A stretch of 5,800 bases of DNA, from positions 1 to 5,800 of the forward strand of contig JBGTGS010000115.1 of the NCBI GenBank assembly GCA_041746615.1. Direction: 5' to 3'. Position 1 is the stretch's first letter. Each line of letters opens with the position of its first letter. The stretch comes from CAMAXB01 sp041746615 (GTDB lineage Bacteria > Verrucomicrobiota > Verrucomicrobiia > Opitutales > Opitutaceae). Shown here piece after piece: positions 1 to 5,101 of the stretch. The translations under genes and the position numbers were made by a program. The notes under the pieces were generated by a model. That model was not told the DNA's origin, did no database searches, and was given only the letters and a program-made list of their open reading frames with translations.

Positions 1-1
1 G

Positions 2-802
2 GGTGGTTATGGTAACGAATATGGGATTGATGCGGGCGGCGGCGGAAGCAGCGGTGGCGTCGGCGTCGGTGTCGTGACCATCGATCCTATACGGGTTCCT
101 GCCCCAAATATCCCAGAGGACCCAAACAACGAACACGTGGATTGCGCAGGACTTAGAGCGCGCCTAGTTCAGGCAACAGATATTGAGGCGAGACACAGTG
201 GTTACTTTAATGAAAATAGGCAGTATGCTCCTGTCGTTGGCGCCCTTTCGAATTCGGAAAGGTCGGCGCTAAATAATCCTTCGGGTAGTGGTTCCCTAAG
301 CTCATTTTCTCCCTTCGATAGGATGAACTTAGTCGTCGGAACCGGAAGTGCAGGCTCAACGGTGTGGGCCTATAATGCGGGACGTGCATTGACCCAAACG
401 AGCACTCCGGTTGGCCCGTCTGGAATTGGTATGACCGCGTTTCGGAACACCCGTTCGGCGGCGCAACTGGCCGGTGGTGTTGGTCTTGGAATGGCCATTT
501 CTTCGACAACAATGAGTGCTGGTGCTACTTTTATGGCTGATAACTGGGGCGACGGCATTTCAAATGGTGCAGCTACAATTTTGGGTGGCATAGGAATGAT
601 TCCTGGGCCCATCGGAGTGACTACATCGTTGGCAACATCTGCGGTGAATTTGTTTATCTTGGCACCACATCAGGCGGCTGCGGATGTCCGAAACTGGAAC
701 GATACTGTCGCTAGTGCACGCTCATCTATAGCTACCATTCGATCAGCCCAACGAACTATCAGCAACGTGGAGATAGAAATGCGCGAAAAGGCGTGTCCCT
801 GA
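2..802 (+). CDS. Rhs-type C-terminal tip (toxin candidate), 3' end of a gene that starts left of the window
   Basis: The frame is open from the window edge, so 266 codons are visible. The GTG at 74 is only an internal possible start and has no clear ribosome site. The visible part opens with a Gly/Ser-rich linker, then a TIDPIRVPAP segment, a polar stretch with one Cys, and then Gly/Ala-rich hydrophobic segments (about residues 152-178 and 188-222 counted from position 2) that include GGIGMIPGPIGV. It ends in a polar helix-like tail, EMREKACP. No core Rhs repeat is inside the window. The assignment as an Rhs tip is inferred from three parallels with the module at 3773-5441: the PI-V motif, the glycine-rich end, and a small gene overlapping the stop. 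The hydrophobic Gly-rich end could suit a membrane-active or translocation domain; no catalytic motif was recognised. It could instead be another large secreted protein. Coding status is fairly sure, function is not. Confidence 0.6.
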   Translation, partial: GGYGNEYGIDAGGGGSSGGVGVGVVTIDPIRVPAPNIPEDPNNEHVDCAGLRARLVQATDIEARHSGYFNENRQYAPVVGALSNSERSALNNPSGSGSLSSFSPFDRMNLVVGTGSAGSTVWAYNAGRALTQTSTPVGPSGIGMTAFRNTRSAAQLAGGVGLGMAISSTTMSAGATFMADNWGDGISNGAATILGGIGMIPGPIGVTTSLATSAVNLFILAPHQAAADVRNWNDTVASARSSIATIRSAQRTISNVEIEMREKACP

Positions 803-1050
803 TGTTTCAATATAGTCCAACGTTATTATTCACCTGCGCTATACTTTCATTGTTAAGCGCGATCGGTGCTGTTATGACAGGCACTTTGTATCTCTTCGCT
901 CACCAGGTAGTGCTATCCATTTGGGCATTTGCGCTGGTTCCGATCTTCATTTGGATTACAATTAAGCTTGTCCAGCATGCTAGAATCCTAGTCGAAACTC
1001 GGAAGGGTATGAACCGCAGTCAGGCAGGCCTGAACCGGAATGATAAATGA
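802..1050 (+). CDS. Small two-helix membrane protein, candidate immunity partner of the upstream tip
   Basis: The product has 82 residues. The ATG at 802 shares one base with the upstream TGA (TGATG), a classic translational-coupling arrangement. An AAAAGG at 786-791 is 10 bases upstream, which favours this start over the in-frame GTG at 793. Two hydrophobic segments are visible, about residues 7-32 and 35-57, separated by a very short turn (AHQ), so the protein should be a helical hairpin in the inner membrane. A basic, polar tail follows (RILVETRKGMNRSQ...). Small genes immediately 3' of Rhs tips normally encode immunity proteins, and membrane-embedded immunity is common against pore-forming or membrane-targeted toxins; applying this here is inference. 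The family is not recognised. The last seven codons coincide with a 20-mer that recurs after the second module at 5451-5470, so the tail may be acquired sequence. Confidence 0.6.
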   Translation: MFQYSPTLLFTCAILSLLSAIGAVMTGTLYLFAHQVVLSIWAFALVPIFIWITIKLVQHARILVETRKGMNRSQAGLNRNDK

Positions 1051-1081
1051 TATACCAATCCGGAAGGATGGACGGACGGGG

Positions 1082-1110
1082 AAAAGGGTTATGGGGTCAT
1101 TGACCCTTTT
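1082..1110 (+). terminator. Possible rho-independent terminator after the tip/immunity pair
   Basis: GGGTC (1094-1098), loop ATT and GACCC (1102-1106) form a tight hairpin followed by TTTT (1107-1110). A longer alternative pairs AAAAGGGT (1082-1089) with ACCCTTTT (1103-1110). It lies about 30 bases after the stop of the small membrane protein, where the operon would be expected to end. The T tract is short, so strength is uncertain. Confidence 0.5.
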
Positions 1111-1141
1111 GATTAACCTTCACGCCCAAGACAACGCCGGG

Positions 1142-1177
1142 AATCCCAATCCAAGGGGTAATCCCAATCCAAGGGGT
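1142..1177. repeat. Perfect tandem duplication of an 18-bp unit
   Basis: AATCCCAATCCAAGGGGT occurs at 1142-1159 and again, without a gap, at 1160-1177. The second copy runs into the left arm of the 20-bp inverted repeat that starts at 1169. Slippage or element-end duplication would explain it. Confidence 0.9.
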
Positions 1178-1248
1178 CATTACTTACCTTTTTCCCCTCG
1201 GACAAGGCACATTCGCCCTAGGTTGAATGGTAAGTAATGACCCCTTGG
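1169..1248. repeat. Perfect 20-bp inverted repeat around a 40-bp spacer
   Basis: CCAAGGGGTCATTACTTACC (1169-1188) is the exact reverse complement of 1229-1248. The whole 80-bp unit could be a palindromic mini-element (REP- or MITE-like) or the two ends of a collapsed insertion element. It disrupts the integrase fragment that begins just downstream on the other strand. No gene lies inside the spacer. Confidence 0.85.
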
Positions 1249-1272
1249 CTCCACTACCCCTTGGCTCCACTG
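1241..1272. repeat. 16-bp tandem repeat, 15 bases identical
   Basis: CCCCTTGGCTCCACT occurs at 1241-1255 and 1257-1271, a 16-bp period that overlaps the right arm of the inverted repeat. It mirrors the tandem duplication on the left arm, so CCAAGGGG occurs twice in each orientation between 1151 and 1264. Confidence 0.85.
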
Positions 1273-1275
1273 CGA

Positions 1276-1431
1276 GCCGAGCTTGCGCACATAACGCAGG
1301 TACTCGACCTGCGTACTGGGCGCGAGACTGCGCAACTTGACCAGCTCGATGAAGGTAACGATGGACTGCGGATCCGAGGGCAGCGCCGTGACGCCAGCCC
1401 GTTTGGCATTATCTGGTTTTTTATTGATCAT
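1276..1431 (-). pseudogene. Tyrosine recombinase/integrase, N-terminal fragment
   Basis: The minus-strand reading from the ATG at 1431 gives 52 residues before homology stops. The part SLAPSTQVEYLRYVRKLG is typical of the N-terminal SAM-like, DNA-binding (core-binding) domain of phage-type integrases. The preceding VTALPSDPQSIVTFIELVKL fits the helix before it. The catalytic domain with its R-H-R-Y residues is missing: the frame runs into the tandem and inverted repeats below 1276 and ends at 1180 in unrelated residues. The fragment cannot be active. Integrases with this N-terminus are often found beside IS91-type elements in environmental bacteria, but no IS91 transposase is seen here. A perfect 7-bp hairpin lies directly before the start codon. 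Confidence 0.65.
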
Positions 1432-1432
1432 A

Positions 1433-1453
1433 GCCCGGCCAGTCTTGCCGGGC
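1433..1453. repeat. Perfect 7-bp-stem hairpin before the integrase start
   Basis: GCCCGGC (1433-1439) and GCCGGGC (1447-1453) pair around a 7-base loop. The hairpin ends one base upstream of the minus-strand ATG at 1431. It has no T tract on the plus strand, so it is unlikely to be a terminator for plus transcripts. It may be an element end or an mRNA-leader structure. Confidence 0.55.
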
Positions 1454-2005
1454 GCCGTCCCTCATCCCTAGCCTCGACACATGCCCACCGTGTTCCCCTC
1501 GGCTCGCGCACGCCACCGCCGCGCAGCGGCTTGGTTCAACAAGCCGGTACAGCACAACGCGGGCAGCCGTCCGTCTTCGGTCGATTCTTCCGCATTTGAA
1601 ACTCCGTCCTCGCTCGGCCCGCGTGGCTGACCGGTAATCGTTGATCTAGCTGCGTGATTTCAAGTTGAAAAATGCAGTGGCAGTCCGCGGCGGGGGTGCT
1701 GCGGTTTGGAGTCATCCGTCCAGGGGGCGGCAGGGGACAGGGTCCGGGCGATCTGACTGCTTTTAAACGCGTGCGTTTATGCGTATCAGGTAAGTAAATA
1801 CCGTGATCGTGCTGATCTTCGCGGATTGGGTACCGACAGTTCACTGGTGCGTCTTGCCCGCTTCTTTCTAGGCTCGGACATACGCGCGCCGGAAAAGACC
1901 CGCGGCCGTCCGTAACGATTACTCGTGCATGGGCTCGGTGCCCGGACCCTGACAACTGCCGTCCCTGATGGGCGGCTCTCTCAAAGAACAAAAATCATGC
2001 GCAAG
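1454..2005. other. About 550 bp without a recognisable gene
   Basis: No frame gives a protein with a recognisable motif. The longest open stretch (minus, 1991-1536) reads as Pro/Arg/Ser-rich low-information sequence with no plausible ribosome site. Two structures stand out: a 12-bp inverted repeat at 1738-1749 and 1940-1951, and a small palindrome AAACGC-GT-GCGTTT near 1764-1777. GGTAAGTAAATACC at 1789 resembles the arm of the 20-bp inverted repeat at 1229. The stretch may contain non-coding ends of the flanking integrase and IS110 elements. Confidence 0.5.
1738..1951. repeat. 12-bp perfect inverted repeat bounding 214 bp
   Basis: CAGGGTCCGGGC (1738-1749) is the exact reverse complement of GCCCGGACCCTG (1940-1951). 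A non-autonomous element (MITE-like) would look like this, but no clear target-site duplication flanks it and GC-rich sequence makes chance matches more likely. Confidence 0.45.
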
Positions 2006-2176
2006 TTACGCGGTGGGCGTGGGCACCCGCCGGAGCAGGTCCCAGACAAACCCGCACATCTCGCGGGCGAGGGCGACGGTCACCTTCTGACGCATCAGGC
2101 CTCGTCCCAGGAGGTGCCACGCCCGCTTGTGCAACCTTACCTGCACCTTCCACGCGAGTTCCCGGTAGATGCCATG
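2006..2176 (-). pseudogene. IS110-family transposase, C-terminal remnant
   Basis: The minus strand from 2176 to the TAA at 2006-2008 reads 56 codons. They include RELAWKVQVRLHKRAWHLLG and then LMRQKVTVALAREMCGFVWD, the usual helical C-terminal tail of one IS110/IS116/IS902 transposase subgroup (WKxQxRL..., then VALARELxGFxW). The RuvC-like DEDD domain and the serine-bearing Tnp domain would lie upstream at higher plus-strand coordinates. They are absent: the reading loses similarity at about 2176, exactly where the hairpin before the plus-strand IS110 transposase begins. This is the dead end of a second, oppositely oriented IS110 element, cut by whatever placed the gene at 2218. It is not a piece of that gene, since its sequence and orientation differ. 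Confidence 0.6.
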
Positions 2177-2177
2177 A

Positions 2178-2215
2178 GGCCGACAAGCGGGACAAAAGTG
2201 TCCAACCTGTCGGCC
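2178..2215. repeat. Hairpin two bases upstream of the IS110 start codon
   Basis: GGCCGACA (2178-2185) pairs with TGTCGGCC (2208-2215), and GGAC (2190-2193) with GTCC (2200-2203) inside it around the loop AAAAGT. The ATG follows at 2218, and no Shine-Dalgarno sequence stands outside the structure. It may be a target palindrome into which the IS inserted, an element end, or a translation-limiting structure. Confidence 0.6.
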
Positions 2216-2217
2216 GT

Positions 2218-3189
2218 ATGAATACTAACAACAAAACTAACGGGGAGAAACTGATCGAGACGTTGCTCCAGGGCAAGAGCGAGGAAGTGAAGTTCGGGGT
2301 GGACGTGCACGCGAGGGAACTGGTGACGAGCATCCAGGAGGACGGTTCGATGCCGCAGCGAGGCAGGCGAATGAGCCGGGAGCTGCTGGTGGGGGTGGCG
2401 AAGGCACTGGTGGGTGCGGGAAAGAAGGTGTACGTGGTGCAGGAATGCGGGCCGTGCGGCTACGTTTTGCACCGGGAATTGGAAGCGGCCGGTGCGGTCA
2501 GTTACGTGGTGACAGCGCGGGACCTGACGGACGGACGGCGGCAAAAGACGGACGGATTGGACGCGGTGGAGTTGGTCAACAATCTGGATCGGTTCCTGCG
2601 AGGCCACCGCAAGGCGATGACGGTGATCCGGGTGCCGAGCGAGGAGGAGGAGCGGGCGCGGGCGCAGTCGCGGCTGCGCGACCAGCTGCGCGACAGCCGC
2701 CAGCAATGGTCCAGCCGGGGTCGCAGTCTGCTGCTCGCCCAGGGCTATCACGTGTCGGGGGAATGGTGGACGCCGCGGGCCTGGCGGAAACTGTGCGCGG
2801 AAACGGCGTTGCCGGACTGGCTGCGGGAGGAACTGGACGTGATGCGCACGGTGCTCTTGGAGCTCGACGTGCAGGAGAAGACGCGCCGCAAGAGCCTGGA
2901 AAAGGCCGCGCCCAAAGAACTGCCCAAGGCGATGGGGGCGCTCAGCTGGGTGCAGTTGCTGCGGGAAATGTGCTCGTGGGAGCGCTTCAGCAACCGCCGG
3001 CAGGTGGGCGGTTACACTGGCCTGTGTGCTGGGGTGGACCAAAGCGGCGGACGTTGCCGGGACGGATCGATCAACCGGTACGGCAATCCCCGGGTGCGGC
3101 ACCTGCTGATCGAGATGATCTGGCGGCTGGAACGCTGGCAGCCGGATTATCCTCCGGTGCGCGGACAAACTGAAGACGTCATGTCTTGA
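2218..3189 (+). CDS. IS110-family transposase (DEDD recombinase), probably C-terminally truncated
   Basis: The product has 323 residues. IS110 enzymes recombine DNA without terminal inverted repeats, guided in studied members by an element-encoded bridge RNA. The N-terminal RuvC-like domain shows the acidic residues in order: D29 (FGVDVHAREL), E76 (QECGPCGY), D112 and D115 (KTDGLDAVEL). The C-terminal Tnp domain runs from about 233, with RFSNRRQVGGYTGL, the likely serine nucleophile S276 in DQSGGR, and INRYGNPRVRHLLIEMIWRL. The usual last basic helices of the family are missing. After WQPDYPPVR the frame enters the repeat that precedes the RAYT fragments, which supplies the last residues (GQTEDVMS) and the stop. 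The start at 2218 gives the family's normal N-terminus (xKTNGExLIETL...). Because IS110 remnant sequence lies up to 2176 and foreign sequence begins at about 3165, there is little room for a bridge RNA on either side, so the element is probably not autonomous. Confidence 0.88.
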   Translation: MNTNNKTNGEKLIETLLQGKSEEVKFGVDVHARELVTSIQEDGSMPQRGRRMSRELLVGVAKALVGAGKKVYVVQECGPCGYVLHRELEAAGAVSYVVTARDLTDGRRQKTDGLDAVELVNNLDRFLRGHRKAMTVIRVPSEEEERARAQSRLRDQLRDSRQQWSSRGRSLLLAQGYHVSGEWWTPRAWRKLCAETALPDWLREELDVMRTVLLELDVQEKTRRKSLEKAAPKELPKAMGALSWVQLLREMCSWERFSNRRQVGGYTGLCAGVDQSGGRCRDGSINRYGNPRVRHLLIEMIWRLERWQPDYPPVRGQTEDVMS

Positions 3190-3201
3190 CTCTTGACAAA
3201 A
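3171..3201. repeat. 31-bp direct repeat, copy 1 (upstream of RAYT fragment A)
   Basis: This stretch is identical to 3626-3656. It begins TGAAGACGTCATGTCTTGAC and contains a small hairpin (AAGAC-GTCAT-GTCTT, 3173-3187) and two TTGAC boxes 2 bases apart, the second reading TTGACA like a -35 element. It carries the stop codon of the IS110 transposase. Both copies lie 25-30 bases upstream of a RAYT start, so this is probably the conserved 5' flank of that element. Confidence 0.85.
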
Positions 3202-3226
3202 AGGACTGAGTCGGAATCCACGCACC

Positions 3227-3505
3227 GTGGCGAGAAGGCACCGGATCGAGTACGCAGGGGCGTGTTATCACGTGATCAATCGCGGCAATTACCGTGCGTG
3301 GGTGTTTGCGGATGAAGGGGCGAAGGATGTCTTCGAATTGTGCTCAGCGGAGGCGGCACCCGCGAGTATCAGCACCCTGGAAAGGATTAACTCTGCCCCG
3401 TGGATTGACTCCACCGTAGAATTGCGGCCGCGCGGAGGTCAGAATGGTCCAGGATGGACCGCCGTAATCTGGTTCAGTGAGGCCCCGGAATACCGGGGGG
3501 CTTGA
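3227..3505 (+). pseudogene. RAYT (REP-associated tyrosine transposase) fragment A, 5' end only
   Basis: A GTG start gives MARRHRIEYAGACYHVINRG, then NYRAWVFADEGAKDVFELC. This is the conserved N-terminus of Y1/IS200-like RAYT proteins, which in studied cases process REP palindromes as single-stranded DNA. Similarity holds to about residue 39-45 (near 3343-3360). The frame then continues to a TGA at 3503-3505 in unrelated residues. The HUH metal-binding motif and the catalytic tyrosine, which lie further on in the family, are absent, so the product cannot be an active transposase. The break around 3345-3360 leads into about 115 bp of unassigned sequence, followed by a transporter fragment on the opposite strand. 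Confidence 0.7.
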
Positions 3506-3620
3506 AGGCCGTGGCGAAGTAAACTGCGGCGATGATCAGGCCGAAACTCACGGCATAGTTCCAGGTGAGTCGCTCCTTGAGGACGATCCAGGCAAAGACC
3601 ACGAAGACGCCGAGCGCAGG
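3474..3620 (-). pseudogene. C-terminal fragment of a DMT-superfamily (DUF486-like) membrane protein
   Basis: The minus strand from about 3620 to the TGA at 3474-3476 reads 48 residues, including VFVVFAWIVLKERLTWNY and VSFGLIIAAVYFATAFKPPG. This is the end pattern of small DMT-type transporters: a hydrophobic helix, a LKExLxWNY loop, then a last helix with a GLIIAAVYF-like core. Upstream the frame stays open into the 31-bp RAYT repeat (reading DVFIC), but that part is shared repeat sequence and not transporter. The first helices and the start are missing. A hairpin CCCCGG-AATA-CCGGGG (3483-3498) overlaps the last codons. The fragment is chromosomal-type cargo caught between two RAYT pieces and is presumably not functional. 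Confidence 0.6.
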
Positions 3621-3625
3621 ACAAA

Positions 3626-3656
3626 TGAAGACGTCATGTCTTGACTCTTGACAAAA
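3626..3656. repeat. 31-bp direct repeat, copy 2 (upstream of RAYT fragment B)
   Basis: This stretch is identical to 3171-3201. Similarity also reaches a few bases further left (GCGC-GGACAAA in both), which hints that the duplicated unit starts just before the repeat. The small hairpin is at 3628-3642. Confidence 0.85.
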
Positions 3657-3684
3657 GAGCTGAGGCGAGGATTGCCTCCCGGGT

Positions 3685-3846
3685 ATGGCGAGACCCTTGC
3701 GGATCGAGTATGAGGGGGCGCGTTATCACGTGATCAACCTGGGGAATTACCGGCGCAGCCTGCTTGGCGAGGCCGGGACGGCGGCCAAACTTACTTGCCA
3801 GCTTACGATGCCTGGGCAACCTCCACGCCATGATCAAGGCCAGTGA
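3685..3846 (+). pseudogene. RAYT fragment B, cut after about 24 codons by Rhs sequence
   Basis: The ATG at 3685 gives MARPLRIEYEGARYHVINLG then NYRR, a second, diverged copy of the RAYT N-terminus. GAGGCGAGG at 3662-3670 is purine-rich but stands too far upstream to be a normal ribosome site. From about 3757 the sequence changes, and by 3773 it is Rhs core DNA read out of frame, which ends at the TGA at 3844-3846. The HUH and tyrosine motifs are missing. The two fragments differ enough (for example RRH versus RPL, and INRGN versus INLGN) to be separate RAYT genes or old copies and not a fresh duplication. Confidence 0.7.
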
Positions 3847-5101
3847 TGGCTCCATTGCCGCCGCCTATGACGGAGCCTGGCAGGGCGGAGATGGCCAAAC
3901 CGTCCGGTTTGCCCGGAGGGCACCGCCCTGCCGGCACCGGCACGGTGGCAGGGCAAGGCAATACGATGCCTTCGGCCGCACCGTCCGCGAGACCGGTCCC
4001 TATGCGGCGGACAACCCGTTCCGGTTCTCGACCAAGTACACGGACACGGAGACCGACCTCGTTTACTACGGCCTGCGGTACTACAGCCCCAGCATGGGCC
4101 GGTTCATCAACCGCGATCCGATCGAGGAGCAGGGCGGGTTGAACCTGTACGGATTTGTGGGTAATAACGCCGTGAACCGTGTTGATATTCTTGGTTTATC
4201 GGCGAGTGGTGGCCCTGTCATCCTGATGGAGCCTTTCGAAGTAAATGAAATTAATGGGCCTACCGTCTTTTTGAAGCCTTTTATTGTAGATGTAGTGGGC
4301 AGAACTCCAGAACAGGAAGATGCTAACTATTATTTCATTGGGAGATCTGGCGGAGCGGATTTCTACTATCCAGATGAAGTCAATCTGACGAGTGCTTTTA
4401 TACACTCTAAGAGATCGAAAGACCCCACAGTTGTTTCAACCGGGAATAGCTCTTCCACTACCGGTGAAAAAGCTACCGATCCCCCCAGTACAGCGACTAC
4501 AAGTAATCCTGCCCCAGACAGTGAAGTAGCAGGGGGCGCGGTAGGCGTTGGTGGGGTTTTGGAGCAAGCGGGTATCGTCCGCGACAACTACAACGCTTTG
4601 GTTGGTCAGCTTAGAGCTACCGGCGCACACGATCCCGCTCGGGATGCGATTCGCGCCCAGATGCATGCGCCTGGGAACTCAACAGCGATGTCGCGCTCGA
4701 TGGGAAGTCTGTATCGTTGGGAGCAAGCACAGGCAGGTGTGACGCCGGGCAACGCGAATCCAGCGTCTACTTCCGCGGCGATGAACAGCGCGGGTGCAAT
4801 CGCGAAATACGGCGGACGTACGGTGATCGTCGTCGGCGTCGCGTCCAGTGCGGTAACTGTCGCAACATCTCCCACTCCATATCGCTCCGGTGCGCAGCAA
4901 AGCTCTGCGATCATCGTCGGAGTGGGTGGCGCGAAAGCCGGAGCGGCTGGCGGTGCCGCTATCGGAACGCTGATCTTCCCTGGAATCGGCACCGGCATCG
5001 GCGCGGTAGTCGGCGCAGTTGTTGGAGGAATCGGAGGCGGAATGGCTGGCCACGAAATGGGCGGCGCAGCCTATGATGGCATCCATGGTCCTGGACTTTA
5101 A
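3764..5101 (+). CDS. Orphan Rhs core end with variable glycine-zipper tip (Rhs-CT module 2), 5'-truncated
   Basis: The open frame (445 codons from a TTG at 3764) joins three parts. Residues about 18-145 are the end of the Rhs core, with YDAFGRTVRETGPY, KYTDTETDLVYYGLRYY, SPSMGRFINRDPIEEQGG and NNAVNRVDILGL. The usual DPxGL end of the core reads DILGL. Residues 36-66 are the 93-bp insert. From residue 146 the tip begins: GC drops from about 60% (4021-4080) to about 42% (4261-4440), two PF-V motifs appear (MEPFEVN, LKPFIVD), then a Ser/Thr/Pro linker, a polar helical part (about 270-345) and a glycine zipper (about 383-434, e.g. GIGTGIGAVVGAVVGGIGGG). Compared with the copy at 5599-5800, one base is missing near 3812, so codons before that are out of Rhs frame. 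With no N-terminal Rhs shell it is probably a silent tip cassette. The tip family was not recognised; a membrane-active toxin is a guess. Confidence 0.75.
   Translation: MARPGRRPNLLASLRCLGNLHAMIKASDGSIAAAYDGAWQGGDGQTVRFARRAPPCRHRHGGRARQYDAFGRTVRETGPYAADNPFRFSTKYTDTETDLVYYGLRYYSPSMGRFINRDPIEEQGGLNLYGFVGNNAVNRVDILGLSASGGPVILMEPFEVNEINGPTVFLKPFIVDVVGRTPEQEDANYYFIGRSGGADFYYPDEVNLTSAFIHSKRSKDPTVVSTGNSSSTTGEKATDPPSTATTSNPAPDSEVAGGAVGVGGVLEQAGIVRDNYNALVGQLRATGAHDPARDAIRAQMHAPGNSTAMSRSMGSLYRWEQAQAGVTPGNANPASTSAAMNSAGAIAKYGGRTVIVVGVASSAVTVATSPTPYRSGAQQSSAIIVGVGGAKAGAAGGAAIGTLIFPGIGTGIGAVVGAVVGGIGGGMAGHEMGGAAYDGIHGPGL
3773..3973. repeat. Duplicated Rhs core-end segment, copy 1 (201 bp)
   Basis: It aligns with 5599-5800 (202 bp). 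By eye there are four substitutions and one deleted base, all in the first 90 bases; the rest, including the 93-bp insert, is identical. Homology begins abruptly at CCGGGACGG in both. Such near-identical core ends are the recombination substrate that lets Rhs genes exchange tips. Confidence 0.9.
3869..3961. repeat. 93-bp multi-arm palindromic insert within the Rhs core, copy 1
   Basis: It lies between the codons for AAAY and YDAFGR, which are normally adjacent or one residue apart in this core. GGCAGGGCGG (3879-3888) pairs perfectly with CCGCCCTGCC (3923-3932). Between them CAAACC (3896-3901) pairs with GGTTTG (3906-3911). The second arm can alternatively pair with GGCAGGGC (3947-3954) around an inner ACCG-GCA-CGGT stem. 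The length is a multiple of three and has no stop, so it adds about 30 mostly Arg/Gly-rich residues. Confidence 0.75.

Noticed and set aside
1040..1237. 65-codon plus-strand frame with NPNPRG repeats
   Set aside because: The repeats are only the translation of the 18-bp tandem DNA repeat, and the frame spans the terminator and the inverted repeat.
1142..1272. CRISPR-like array
   Set aside because: There are only two copies per unit with no spacers of constant length, so these are tandem duplications.
1237..1599. 120-codon plus-strand open frame
   Set aside because: It is antisense to the integrase N-terminal fragment and starts inside the repeat cluster.
1536..1991. 151-codon minus-strand open frame
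   Set aside because: It shows no recognisable domain, ribosome site or partner gene, and its Pro/Arg/Ser-rich composition suggests chance in GC-rich DNA.
2445..3173. 242-codon plus-strand frame inside the transposase
   Set aside because: It is an Ala/Gly/Arg-rich shadow frame, while the DEDD and Tnp motifs are all in the 2218 frame.
2137..3225. 362-codon open frame on the minus strand
   Set aside because: It is antisense to the IS110 transposase, is His/Pro/Arg-rich and shows no motif; it arises from the GC-rich codon bias of the real gene.
3843..4142. 99-codon plus-strand frame overlapping the Rhs core
   Set aside because: It is out of frame with the clear Rhs motifs and is Pro/Arg/Ser-rich.
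5019..5072. Longer N-terminus for the second immunity candidate (TTG at 5019)
   Set aside because: It would overlap the glycine-zipper codons by about 80 bases with atypical composition; the ATGs at 5073-5085 give a normal overlap.
4606..5086. Minus-strand frames opposite the glycine zipper
   Set aside because: They are antisense shadows; the plus-strand frame is continuous with the Rhs core and its tip.
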